64,000 nucleotides of DNA, from contig NC_064046.1 of NCBI RefSeq assembly GCF_932526225.1, positions 6,621,306 through 6,685,305 of the forward strand. Reading direction: 5' to 3'. The DNA comes from Nematostella vectensis. Its lineage: Eukaryota; Cnidaria; Anthozoa; Actiniaria; Edwardsiidae. Below are positions 11,761 to 23,012 of this stretch, piece after piece; within the stretch, counting starts at the first letter, position 1; the number at the start of each line of letters is the position of its first letter. The notes beneath the pieces are model-generated. The model searched no databases. It was given only the letters and a program-made list of their open reading frames with translations, and was not told the DNA's origin. The position numbers and the translations under genes are program-made.

Positions 11761-12867
11761 ATGTACCCCCCTCTCATCCTTTTGACGTTCTCTAACGTTT
11801 ATTAGATACTTACAATGATTAAGATAAACAAAACTAAAAGAAAAAATCAGACTAAGTAGAACTTTGCCTTTAAATTACGTGACCATTTAGAAAAAAAAAT
11901 GTTCTCACAAGATAAAGGTCGCACAAGACAACCTTTAACCGATCATGACAACAGTTTATGGTGTTTCACGTGACACTCTCTAACCAATCGTTTAGACATT
12001 TATACGATTATTTCACGTGACAGAACGAATTTTAATCACCTGATAGTATTACACGGAACACGGTTAGCAATTAACCAAATATTTTTTCACATTGCACAAT
12101 AACGTTTAGCCAGTAATGTCACTATTAAAAGTATTCCACATTCTGCCAGTTTCTATGCTCAGCGACCCAGCGTTCGTTGCGGCCCCTTCACGAAGGTCAA
12201 GGTTCCTCCAAAGAACAAAATGCGCTTGTTCCTAGGTCCTAGAGCATTCTAGTATACCATCTGACTCCCAAAAGAACTGGTGGCGAGTTGACCGTAAACC
12301 CATTTGTTGTGTGTAAAAAGATATCAAACATCAATATGGTTGTTTTTGATTGCAACAACGCTTGTCCATATTAATTTCAAAAGTAAACAACATTGTTATT
12401 TTGCTTCGTTTTCAATTTCTGTTCTAATTTCCCCCAATTTCAATGCCTATTGTTGAACTGTTAGTGCTTTGGGGTTTCGTTCAAGTCCCTGAGCGGTGTT
12501 GATTGACAGCTTACGGGGCCGAAATAGCCAATCAGCAACCGTCAATCTTAATTGAGCGGCGGGCTCACTAGAGCATGGTAGTTATGTTTACATCGCATCT
12601 GATTATTACCTCGCGGCGAGAATGTCCGGGGAACAATATCCATTCTGCGCGATGTTGTTCAAACTTCTGACCTGCCGGCCTTTAAATCTGGTGTCTTACC
12701 TGCCATAAGGACCTTACAGTTGCCTAGACAGTAGGTTATAAGGCTCCCTGTTGACTCCCCTCCTGACATAAGCGTGAGCTAGAAGTAACCATTCTAAGTT
12801 CTAAGCCATGTTATATAATGTACAACACAAGTGTCCACCAAGTAAGTTACATAAAGTTGATATTTTT

Positions 12868-13002
12868 CAGGGACGGATCTAGGGGGTGGGCCGAGAAATA
12901 TAAGGAAAGGAATATAAGGAAATCTACGGAAAAACAATGAATCCGGCCCCCCTTTCTTGAAACTATTGCTTCGGGCCCCCTTTTTATCCCTTCTGATCCC
13001 TG
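12868..13002. mobile_element. Small MITE with CAGGGACGGATC ends
   Basis: CAGGGACGGATCT at the left and CTGATCCCTG at the right are inverted ends of a 135-bp G/C-rich stretch. The terminal style resembles hAT-like non-autonomous elements, and no transposase is present. Confidence 0.5.
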
Positions 13003-13824
13003 TTTTTGTAAGATTACAACACACTAATAAATAGTATTAAAGTAGAAACAAATAAAAGAACCGATACAAATACTATTTCTATTGCTTCTTGTCTAACATG
13101 ATTCTAATTTTGAAGTATTATCCTTTGTACAAGAACAGCTCTTGGTCATCATATGAACCTGTAAGGCAAATAGTTCGGTTACCGTCTGAGATTAAGTAAT
13201 CTCCCTAAAACTGTGAGGGTTAAAACTTTCCACCCTTTACGAATAAAAAGGAAAGACATTTACGTTCGTGAAACTAAAATCGAGAAAAAGTGAAAATGGA
13301 CGAAACTTTATACAACAATATCCACGTTGGCACAGCTCCCGCTTTTCTGTCGATTATATCGACAGATCGATAGTAATATAGCACTTTGTGGTATTTACTG
13401 CTTTTATTTCTATTTATCGGAAATGGCGATCGACAGAGACATTGATGTGCTAATCATAGACTTACTTATTAGCCAGCAGACTTGCGAACAGAAGCACGAT
13501 GGAAATATTGATGCAATCTAAATGAAGATAAAGCAAAATGAATCATTATCACCAAAGCGTATCATTCTAATGTTTTTAATATATATAGTTATCAAGTTAT
13601 CAAGACACAAAGAAACATTTCTTTAAGGGCTTGTCCTCTGCGCTTGAATCTCTAGGGAGGGATTCAAAAAAGACACGAAGGACGGCTGCGCAGCAGGCTG
13701 ATGGGCCAGTGAAGTGATTTCAGGTGCACTTCGTTTCTCGCATCTTGATAGGCCTTCTTCACCAAACTCTAAAGGTGGACACGGTAGCGCGCGTCGCATG
13801 GTATAAAGACTCTTCGCATACTTA

Positions 13825-13977
13825 GGGCGCGTTTTTTCCTATCATTCTGGAATGGGAATAGTTGGTATGTTCAGAATGTTCAGAATGGCATTCGAGTCAT
13901 TCTGCTACAGGTAGCAGAATGGGTGGATGGCCTTCATTCCATTCGGGAATGGGAACGCGGGATAAACGAACGCGCGC
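13825..13977. mobile_element. Fold-back/MITE with GGGCGCGTT ends and GGAATGGGAA repeats
   Basis: GGGCGCGTTTTTTCC at the left faces GATAAACGAACGCGCGC at the right. ATTCTGGAATGGGAAT and ATTCGGGAATGGGAA lie inside. The interior is AT/GA-rich, non-coding and self-complementary. Confidence 0.4.
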
Positions 13978-14295
13978 TTTTTCTATTCTAATCATTCTCA
14001 TTCAGATGCTGATTCTTGTAACCAAATCCGTGGCAAAGTGGCTATTGAATAGTTAATTGCGTTTATAATGCTCCATACCCACAATGCAAAGACAACGATA
14101 AATAAAGCAGAGAGGACACCCTACTCCCTGCCTGTTCTGGATTCCTGTGGTTTAGTTTGTCGTCACATAATCAACCAAAGGAATCCCGAGGAAACCGGAA
14201 AGGGACTAGACTGCTGAGGGGATTGAAAGGAATCGCTAAGAACTTGATCCGTGGCCCACGGGAAATCTTGACACATCTCCTTTAATGCTCCTTAC

Positions 14296-17200
14296 CTGGT
14301 GTGCCGCTGCTACAGTAATCCTTGCACACGGTGGTGTCACACTTATCTACCATCATATCTATCTTGACGGGTACATAAGTGCACTTATCATTGGGTGTAC
14401 AAGTCCTTGTATGCTCCAAGGCAGCGCCTGTTGCAGCCTTACCACAGCACTTGCCTTCACATGTTGCCTTGGAAACCTTCCACTCTGTTACAGTGGCGCC
14501 AGGGGCTGAAAAATAAAGTGGAAAACGTGAATTTGAAATTTGTTTACTACGAGTTTGAGAGTGTTCTTGCCGATGAAAATGGATGCTTTGTGTGACTCGC
14601 CATTGAGCGGGGGCATAGAATGGCAGCGTGATTTGCCTTCTTGTTAAAATGTATTAACCTACCTTTAACATCTATCTCAAGCGTTGCTTTTTCAAACGAA
14701 ACCCCCGCAAATTCCCCTTTGACGAGCTCATCGTACGCTTGTTTGTAAATTGGGTATTTGATTTCACGGCCGAAGCGAAGGGTAGCGTTCATCATACATT
14801 TGCCGTCTTTCTCTGTCAGCTTGACAGTCACGTTATTCGGCCCGTAGCTTATGTTTTGGAACAACGTCTGAAACTGTGGATAAGGATTAGATATGAATAA
14901 GCAGAATGACAGTCTGTAACCGGAAAAATATTTATGTGTGACCTAAACACATCATAAAAGCTTATTTCCGGGGGGGGATTCTCCAGAAAAGTAGACGGGG
15001 TGTATAACAGTTTTCAGAGTATAACATTACGACCAAGTAGCCCTATCACATAAGAACAGCTTTTTACCGGGGGAAGGGGGAGGGGATTCTCCAAAAAAGT
15101 AGACGGGGTGTATAACAGTTTTCAGAGTATAACATTTCGACCAAATAGCCCTATCACATAAGAACAGCTTTTTACCGGGGGAAGGGGGAAGGGGGGGGGG
15201 GATTCTCCAGAAAAGTAGACGGGGTGTATAACAGTTTTCAGAGTATAACATTTCGACCAAGTAGCCCTATCACATAAGAACAGCTTTTTACCGGGGGATG
15301 GGGGGGGGGGGGGGGTTCTCCAGAAAAGTAGACGGGGTGATTGTCCTATCTTTTAGGGTATAACATTTCTCGTCCCTTAGGGGTTGTTAAGGATTTTTCC
15401 GGTTCTGTTACCTCTCAGGGTATAGGATTCGACCAGCTGCTATTCCTTAGGGGGTGTTTACGGGTTTTTTTCCAATCCTACTATCTCTTAGGGGTAAGCC
15501 TTGACCACACCCAAAGTGCTAACCCTAGGGTAAAAATTGATTTTGCCGACGATCACCCAGTCTGTTTTTATTGGAGTCCCCCCTCCCCCCGGGAGCTTAT
15601 TGCTGTTTTCAATATTCAGCGAAATCTCGCAAAAGACTTCCCCAAATTATACAATATTCCAGGAGATCGACTTTGTTTTAGTTAATTTTGTGCAAATTTT
15701 AGCATTTTCTTCTCGCATTTTTTATCCACCATGTCGACATCTAACATGCGCAAAAAACCAAGCACTTATACAATTGCTGTTGTTTTTCTTTTGAGTCGTT
15801 AAAAATCCTATCTCGGTTGCCGTCGCGGTTAAGGTATACTGTTTTCCTTTAAAAATAAGGTAGGGTCTTCTACACACATTATTTGTCTTACACGGGGTAC
15901 AGATTTTCTGTATTGCGCTGCGTCCTCTAAAAAGATCGGTCAGCGGTTGGTACTTCAGTCGCGGGGTAGGTACGTTATATATGATATTATATATTGTCCT
16001 AACTCTAACCCTAACCATTGACAAATGTGTTTATGTTGGGCATTCGGAATTGACGGCCTGCGCGTTCCCTAGAGGTTCACTTATGCCTATATATTTAGCT
16101 TAATTACATTCGTCTTTCACTTTACCTTACCAGTTTGCATGACGCGTCGTTTTTTCCGGGGTTGTTTTTCCCCAGTCTTCTGCTAGTTGATACATGAACA
16201 TGTTTGTATATTTTACATTACATCTATACTTGTAATATCGTCTCCAATAAACTGGTACGCGTCACTCCTCACACCTTGTGTGTTGTTTATGTAGAATATA
16301 CAATATAAACATTTTCTGTGCGAAGGATCGCAGAGACTAAGCACAGAATATATAATATCATGGACACTCTCATCAGATTTTAGAGTAGCCCCCCCCCCCC
16401 CCATTTGTTAATCCGTCAAGCTGCAGAGATTGCTTACCGCCTCTTTTAAGCTCTGCTTAGTAGAGTCAGAACAGTTGCCAATAGTAGCTTTTATCATCAG
16501 GTAGGTATTCGGGTCGGCTGGGAAGAGAAATGAAAATAATATAGTGAGAATAATAATAATAATTATAAATAAAAATCATTTTTCTTTCTTATCCCGTGGA
16601 TTCTTGCCTTTTCCAGAGTTCGAGTTAGTGAGGTCTTACTCAGACGCCGTGACGTCGAGCGTTTTTCACTTAATGGAGCAGCGACTCTCCTTTTTAGGTT
16701 CTACTTTATAGGGTTTTTAAAAAGCGACAGCGACCGCTAGAACGGCGCGACCGAAAAAAAAAAACACTTACTCGCGCTTGGAGCATGATCCAAACTAGTT
16801 TCAATCAAAGTACCTAGACTTTTATTGTCAGAAACAAACAATTGATTGGCAAATGTAAAGTGCAAACTTTGATGGCTACAGTAGATCCTGGAGCTTGAAG
16901 TTCCTCGTCATGGTTTGGAGAAACCCGTTGGATTGTATCAGTCAAAGTGCTTTTTACCTAGGGACTTTCAATTCTCGAATAGTTTCTATTGTTATCTACC
17001 GTCGCCGCACTAATTGCTGCTTTCATGTTAAAAATTTCCTTCTGATGTCTAAGTGGGATTCTTTAAAAGCTTACCTGGTGCTGAAGATGGCATCGGTGCT
17101 ACCGTGGCTGTGGCGGCAGGTGAAGCAGTAGCCGAGGCAGCGGGGGTCGGGCTGATTGATCCAGTTGCACTCCCGGCCGTAGTTGTGGCAGGGACACCGT

Positions 17201-17339
17201 CTGTAGTTGTGGCAGGGACACCGTCTGTAGTTGTGGCAGGGACACCGTCTGTAGTTGTGGCAGGAGCTGTCGTAGTTGCAGAAGGAGTCACGGTCGTGGA
17301 AGTTTGTGCGCCTGTTGTCAATGATACACAGGTCAATGG
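14296..17339 (-). CDS. Secreted mosaic protein: mucin-like tract, SEA-like domain, Cys-rich module (partial)
   Basis: Four exons on the minus strand join in one frame with GT-AG introns: 17339-17075, 16517-16438, 14873-14663 and 14505-14296. The first is Thr/Pro/Ala-rich with three identical ATTTDGVP units (24-bp repeats), which look O-glycosylated. Exons 2 and 3 form an alpha/beta segment beginning DPNTYLMIKATIGNCSDS, with a SEA-like feel, and containing NISYGPNNVTVKL and GVSFEKATLEIDV. Exon 4 is Cys-rich, with CEGKCC, CTPNDKC, DKC and CKDYC. The last exon ends in a good donor, so the gene continues to the left of 14296. Neither signal peptide nor terminal exon was found. Known relatives are not identified, and the SEA-like assignment is inference. 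The 5' acceptor (17339) is the least certain. Confidence 0.6.
14966..15340. repeat. Intronic tandem repeat, ~108-116-bp unit, 3.3 copies
   Basis: GTAGACGGGGTG occurs at 14991, 15099, 15215 and 15328. Unit length varies with the G-tract in each copy. It lies in the intron between exons 2 and 3 of the mosaic gene. Confidence 0.85.
17179..17250. repeat. 24-bp coding tandem repeat (3 units)
   Basis: GTAGTTGTGGCAGGGACACC plus GTCT is repeated three times. On the minus strand it encodes ATTTDGVP in the mucin-like exon, and a fourth unit is partial. Confidence 0.9.
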
Positions 17340-18404
17340 CTGTGGGTCATTTTTAAGTATATAACTAAAGATTACCTTCATTTTTTACAAGAATTTAACG
17401 GTATTTTAGGGTATCTTTGTCACTGTTTCGGTTCTAACATACAGTAAACTAAGTAAATGTGCGCTACCCCACGGATGAACTACAGAGCTCTAGAAGACTC
17501 CATGATCATGTCATTGGCACACATCGAACGGTATCGGGAATTTTTTTGCTTTGGAAATAACATCAAAGAAAGAAGCTTTAGTTCAATAACACATATCACA
17601 GAAACGTATAGGCTGCTTTTGATGGAGGGTGGGAGGGGGGTTTCAAGAATAAATATTTTGTTGATGCAAAAAGGTCACTTTGGGCAGTTGAGGGTTTGTT
17701 CGACGTCGAACCACAACAACCCCCCTTTTTATTGGCACCTCACCGTAACCCCAATAAGAATCGTCACAAGAAGAGGTGGGGTGGGGTAAAGAAAGAAAAG
17801 AAGAAAAAGAAAAAGAAGAAGCAAAAAAAGATAAAGAAGAAGAATAAAAAAAGAGGAAGAAAAAAAAGGGGAAGAAAAAAGCGATAATAGTCGATTATGT
17901 GAAGGTAAATTTGATATATAAATGATTGATTCTTATCCTTAGTCTTTCTGAATCACTTTGCTAAGATGAAATATTGCAAAATAAATCCCCCTTGCTTGCT
18001 GCGAGCGAAAGTCAAACGAAAGCGCGCGAAAAAGTGTAAATACAAGTCATTTTTTGCAGAATGTCGAGGTTTTATCATTTACCATTCTCGGGTAATAAAA
18101 AAAAGCGCATGCTGTTATTATATCAAGGAGACTTTTTGCGAAGCTATTGCCTATTGTGCTGATGACACGGGCGAGTTACACACAGGGTGCCCGCGTGACA
18201 GCCATAAAAACGAGTACCCTGTTACACCATATTTCTGTATCTATGTAGCTTCGCTCCTGCGGCCTGCACCGGCTCCGTTAAATGGTGACTCAGGGTAACC
18301 GTGAGTCGAGGACAGTTTAAACTCCTGGCGGCAAAATAACAACAACAGAAAGCTACTTATTCAACGCTTACGATAGCCAGGTTTCTTTGTCAGAAAGGGC
18401 TTAT

Positions 18405-18520
18405 TTTCATTTAAAGATTTTATTATTCGTCGTTCTCTGGCGTGGCGTGCGAAGCCAATTCTGTGTTTATTTTGCCTTGATTTTGCCACCCAAACGGTCA
18501 CTTGATCAGTTAGTGCAGGT
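18405..18520. repeat. Dispersed repeat, related copy at 58770-58890
   Basis: TTCATTTAAAGATTTTATT, GTTCTCTGGCGTGGC, TTCTGTGTTTATTTTG and TTGCCACC here correspond in order to similar phrases at 58770-58890, both on the plus strand. Confidence 0.5.
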
Positions 18521-18742
18521 CACCCACTAGATCACTGGGTCTCCAAGCATGCGCAGAATCTGACTGAATCCGAAAAAAAGCACAAAACATGTTGCAAAAG
18601 TAGAAAAAGTAGCGGGAGATAAAGACAGAATTATAAATGGCTCTTAGAATTAATGGCAAATGAGTACCGGGTACACTGATCTGTAAACCAGTATTTTCCC
18701 CCCGAAAATAGAGTCGTTAATAATATTGTACATGTTTATAAT

Positions 18743-18858
18743 GTACTCTTTTTTTAAGAACGTCTGATTTTCAGTTGAGGCTGTGCCATGTTTTTAGAAT
18801 TCGTTGAAATCTCAGGCTGGACGTTCTTATTAACAAAGGTTGTATAAAAAAGAGTGTA
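18743..18858. mobile_element. Short MITE, same family as 3350-3696
   Basis: GTACTCTTTTTTTAAGAACG at the left and GACGTTCTT ... AAAAAAGAGTGTA at the right are inverted. The interior phrase TTTTCAGTTGAGGC matches the longer element at 3350. Confidence 0.6.
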
Positions 18859-21119
18859 GTGTTATTTTGCATTTCAAAAGAAGTTTCAAAAGCCTGCCTA
18901 GATCTTCAATTTTGTTCGTTTACTTTTACTAAAACCTCAACCCTTTCAAGGGAAAGGGTGTAATTGATTTTTTACTTGAGGTCTAAAAAGAACAAGGCTT
19001 TGAAATATAAGCTATTCGATTAAAATGATTATATGAAATGAATTGAACCAGTTTACCACTAAAATTATGCAAAACCGTTTCGTTTCCCTGTTTACGCCTA
19101 TGTTTTTCTTTCTAATGTTTGCTTAGCAAAATGACTGAGAGAGTTTGAAGCTGTCAGTATCGTTCTCTCGATACTGCTCTTCTAAAAAAATAAGATAAAA
19201 GAATACTATACATTTAATTTATTATTGCTGCTTCAAACCTTCGCGTGATGAAGGCGGTTTCTTTTTAATTGTCAGTTTAGTTATAAAATATATGTGTAAG
19301 CAAAAACACAAAAACGTTTGCTATCCATTGGTCTGAATGAAAAAAGCTCGAGGGTTTTGTTTGATAATCAAGAATCAGTTGCAATAAAAAAACGCAAAAA
19401 TTAGCGTACTGTACTTTTACATAAACCGTCTTTTCTAATGCCTCTTTCCTTCTGAGAAGAATCAGATCAAAACTTCACCCGAAATTTCTTATTCAAAATG
19501 TAGGAAATTATCAAAAGGCTAGACCTTTATATCCCTCAGGTCAGGGTTTTATCGTTAACTATGATCAAATCGCATTCATCCGACGTTAATTAAAGAAGAT
19601 AAGGAGTTTAGAAAAAGCCCTTTTGACCCCCTCTCTTTTGATATCTAGTTTTAAAGACAACTAAATCACTCACTTGGAGAACTTGCTTGAAATATCAGAA
19701 GCAAGACGATAAGACAACTTGTGAGAGACATCTTTTAAAAATAAAGGCGGCAAAACTGAGAGTTTTTCACTATCTTGGTTCGGCTTGGAGACTTGACGCA
19801 GACACGAGTGAGCTGAAAGGTTCGCTGACCTGCTACGGAGGCAGTTTTCTATTTGTTGTGTTTCTAACATCAAAAATACGGTCACTATGTACCCAGAGAT
19901 TAGCATACAGCTCGGTATTCAGGTTTTAAGGTTTCGGCGACAATTTTAATTATACTATTGAGCCAGGACTGCTAACACCGTCTTTGGAATTAAATGTTCT
20001 ATGCTGTTACGTAATTAATGTGCAATAATATTAACTAGAAATTTAAGGATTATCGGAGGGATATTATATCACTGATCATTTTCAGCAGCCTCAGACATTA
20101 TTTGAGAATCCTGTCCCTATCTCTTTACTATGGCAATAAAAATGAAATGTCATCTCACCACCAATCGTCAAATATTTTTTGCATTTCATAAACGGAGTGA
20201 TATCAATATAGAAAATTAGATGCCTTCATTGATGTAACACTGCACAATATAAACTTCGCAATCGAAAATGATCGAAATAAATTTTCGCTCAGTTTTCTTG
20301 TCGCAAAATCTACTTTATTTTAAGTTTTTTTTTCACTTGAAATGACCTGTGCCATCTGTCTTTTAAAAAGCGGTAAGTCACTGTTGAAAAGGTGCTATTC
20401 CATTTATCATGTTCGCTCTTTCTGTGCCAATTACTACTCCATCGTGATTGGTTCGCTTATCCATTACTCATTTTCTAAAGCAAACATTCTGCCAAATCTT
20501 TTACTCAGTTTACTTAGAAACAGGTTCAAAATATTGACCCATATTTGTTCATCGGGTTGACTAACACTTTAATTTCAACGTTTCCCAAAACAGCATTCTT
20601 CCTTGCAAATGCCTGAAAGCATGTCATACAACACGCACTGCCTATTACAAAATCAAATCATTCTTGAAAAATAAGATGCTAGCCTATGTATAAGTAAATT
20701 ACTCATTCTCTCTGTTCTCTGTCACGCTATACGCTTGAGCATTGTGTGACAAAGATAAAAACAACTCCGCAGGAAACTGCTTAGCAAGCGCAAGGGACTG
20801 GTAAAAGGGAGAAGAGACCGCGCGCCGCCTGGGAACAAGGATAGATAAGAGCATCCACATTTTTGCCTCCTAGAGAGGTCATCTTGACTCCTCTTCCCCT
20901 CACTTGGCATTTGCCTAAGGTGCGAAGCCCTTCTGATTTTAAGGGGACAATCGGGGTCCCTTTACAATGCCTACTTAGTGTTAAGCTGCGTCTAACAATT
21001 GCAACAGCAAAGGGCATTGCATTGCGTCTTTTATTATGCCTTTCATCATCAAGTACATCTGTTTGCGTACTTTGTCATGGGAGTACAGCACAGCGTCCCT
21101 GCAAAATTATATTAATGCT

Positions 21120-21708
21120 TCAGACTCTGAATTCGTCGTCTCCACTCTCCTCCTCTTCTGGTTTTGCCTGGAACGTAGCGGAAACGTCAGGTTTGTCTGG
21201 GAAGCGCTTGTCCTTGCGTCCGTTGAACGCCATCTTTAATAGGCGACCTTTTCGCAGATATTCATTGTAGTCCTTTTCTTCCACTACAAACGTTGTTCTA
21301 GAAAATAAAGTTTAATATAATTTTTATAGACAAACATGCGAACGGACGGACGGACAGACAGATACACGGCATTGAGAAAGACAGACAAGACAGACGGACT
21401 TCGGACAGACAGAAGTTCAGATAGACAGACAAATAGTGGGGCAGACTGACAGATGGACGGCTAGGATCAACCTACCTATCTCCGGAAACTGACTCGATCT
21501 CTGCGTCCCAAATCTCAAGTTTTCCCACAGGGTTGCTGAAGACTATAGTGATTTCCCAGCCCTCCTTGACGTCCTTGGTCACATTGTACCGCAGGTAGCC
21601 ATTAAAGCCAGTCTTCCAATTGCCCAAAATTTTGATGTCCACTTTTACATTACTTGCTATCAGCGGTATCATGACCGCGGTCATGAGCACTGGAAGGAGC
21701 CACTTCAT
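21120..21708 (-). CDS. Small secreted CBM2-like carbohydrate-binding protein, copy 1 (136 aa)
   Basis: Two exons (21708-21476 and 21297-21120) join through a GT-AG intron with a split AGA codon to give 137 codons including the stop. Residues 1-18 are a signal peptide (MKWLLPVLMTAVMIPLIAS). The rest matches the family 2 carbohydrate-binding module in order: a strand, GNWKTGFNGYLRYNV, GWEITIVF, LEIWDAEIES, then YNEYLRKGRLLKMAFNG. These are equivalent to the W-x-x-GF, GW-x-(V/I) and N-x-x-L-x-x-G-x-x-x-x-x-F elements, with the Trp residues that usually stack on polysaccharide. The C-tail is acidic (EEEESGDDEFRV). No catalytic domain is present. It likely binds an extracellular polysaccharide. 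The paralogue at 29516-33411 has an identical exon 1 length of 233 nt. Confidence 0.75.
21341..21455. repeat. Simple GGAC/GACA repeat in the intron of CBM2-like copy 1
   Basis: Degenerate GACGGACGGACAGACAGA-type runs fill most of the 178-bp intron. Confidence 0.8.
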
Positions 21709-21744
21709 TTTTATTTTACAACCTGAATGAAGAGTCTTATTTCA

Positions 21745-21999
21745 ATTGGCCATTCTTAGGTTGCGTGGGGATTTCGAGTTGATAAGCGAACAGCATGCTG
21801 GAAAATTTTCGAGGACGCAATTTAACATGGCGACGAACGTTGCCAAAGTTGTTGTCGTGAATCTAACTAACGAAGACGAGAGGAATTGCCAAAACCTACC
21901 AGTTTACGACATGTTGAGTTGTGTCCACTAAAATCGTCTAAGCATGCTGTTCGCTTATCAACTCGACCCAGTCCATCTCGCAACGTTAGAATGGCCAAT
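21745..21999. mobile_element. MITE, ~255 bp, in the promoter region of CBM2-like copy 1
   Basis: ATTGGCCATTCT and TCGAGTTGATAAGCGAACAG, then CATGCT, at the left are repeated inverted at the right (AGCATGCTGTTCGCTTATC, then AGAATGGCCAAT). The arms are about 55 bp. It begins 36 bp upstream of the ATG of the minus-strand gene ending at 21708. Confidence 0.75.
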
Positions 22000-22085
22000 A
22001 CAACAACGCGTCACGGGGAAAATATTCTAGTTTTTCGAGAATGATGGCATTAAAAGAGCAATTGTCAGACACACATTTTATGTCC

Positions 22086-22233
22086 ACAGAGCCGTAGCAG
22101 GCCACGTAAAATTGGGGGTGGGAGGCATAATACAAAAATGTAAGAAAATATTGGGGGCATAGCCACGCCCCTTTTGGTCATTTCATTATAATTTTTGAAA
22201 ACATTGGGGTGACACCTCCTGCTACGGCCCTGG
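22086..22233. mobile_element. MITE with GCCGTAGCAGG ends
   Basis: CACAGAGCCGTAGCAGG at the left and CCTGCTACGGCCCTGG at the right are inverted. A worn relative lies at 6583-6682. Confidence 0.65.
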
Positions 22234-22616
22234 TTCAATAAGATAAATTGTCTAAAAACGCACATTAAAACTTCTTTTACCAAATGCAATCAACATCATC
22301 GAAATAACTTATCCAAATCAGCCGATGGTAATTGATACTTTCTCGTACTTTTAAATTGTCAAGGGCACAAAACAGATCTGTTTCACAAAATATCAGTTCC
22401 GCAGCCCGTTTTTTTTTTTTTGCTGGCTAGGAAGATGTTATACCCCTCGTTTGCTGGGAGAAAAATCGCCCATACGGGCAATTTTAAATGCTTAACCACC
22501 GCTGCAGGCTGGGGGAAAAATGCCTAACCAATGTTGGCTGGGAAAAAAGGAATGTGGACTTTAAAAGCACACTAGCATACACACATTGGCTAGCACAGTC
22601 TATTACCCGTGCAGTT

Positions 22617-22664
22617 CGGCAACCATGGACAGCTGTTTCGTCCTTGTTAGGACTCGTCACATTT
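22617..22664 (-). ncRNA. Degenerate hammerhead ribozyme (minus strand)
   Basis: Reading the minus strand gives GTGACGA, a 4-bp stem II closing CTAACA, CGAAAC, AGCTGTC, CATGG. The conserved core C3 (22660) is G, and the 5' strand of stem I no longer matches. By the known core requirements this copy should be inactive. Confidence 0.65.
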
Positions 22665-22871
22665 ATGTATACATACTCGCAAGGATAATTTGGCTATCCG
22701 ACGGAGTTTTAGACTAGCAAAGGTCGCATGCGTGATCCGCACAATTGGCATCACGCTAGCCCGGTCGCAGCTCTAGATCCCACATGGATCTAAGCTGTGG
22801 TTTAAAGCACTTCGTTCGAGTCGAAGTCGCCCTGCAGTTTATTTTGCCGATGAAGTTTAACTGAGGCAAAC

Positions 22872-22928
22872 CGGCTATGCCATGCTGACGAGTCCTAATA
22901 AGGACGAAACAGCTGTCCATGGTTGCCG
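22872..22928 (+). ncRNA. Type I hammerhead ribozyme
   Basis: All core elements are present: CTGACGA at 22885-22891, stem II GTCC/GGAC (22892-22895 with 22902-22905) closing TAATAA, GAAA at 22906-22909, a very short stem III in CAGCTG (22910-22915) and a GTC cleavage triplet ending at 22917. Stem I is CCATG (22880-22884) with CATGG (22918-22922). It extends past an internal loop by CGGC (22872-22875) with GCCG (22925-22928). A short, self-complementary stem III is typical of animal retroelement hammerheads, which often work as dimers. Predicted self-cleavage is after 22917. Confidence 0.85.
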
Positions 22929-23012
22929 AACTGCACGGGTAATAGACTGTGCTAGCGTCCCGTCTTGGCCCGACTGGTGCCAATGTGTGTATGCTAGTGT
23001 GCTTCTAAAGTT

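Larger units (their letters stand above)
17400..21119. other. Intergenic, no gene recognised
   Basis: It contains a lysine-codon-like A/G-rich run (17790-17885), a MITE (18743-18858) and AT-rich sequence. Upstream exons of the mosaic gene (minus strand) may be hidden here. Confidence 0.4.
22555..23012. repeat. Inverted repeat (~95-120-bp arms) carrying hammerhead motifs
   Basis: The left arm (about 22558-22660) and right arm (about 22880-23008) are inverted copies sharing AGCACACTAGCATACACACA, CTAGCACAGTCTATTACCCG and the ribozyme region. The left arm lacks about 24 bp present in the right arm. The loop of about 220 bp is non-coding. It suggests two inverted copies of a ribozyme-bearing retroelement such as a Penelope-like terminal repeat or retrozyme. 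Confidence 0.7.

Noticed and set aside
15990-16015. Telomere-like CTAACCCTAACC
   Set aside because: Only about two and a half units, too short to call an interstitial telomere.
17053-17364. Plus-strand Val/Ala-rich frame
   Set aside because: Antisense shadow of the mucin-like exon, whose splice sites and repeats fit the minus strand.
17696-17887. Lysine/arginine-rich open frame
   Set aside because: An A/G simple-sequence run, not a protein.
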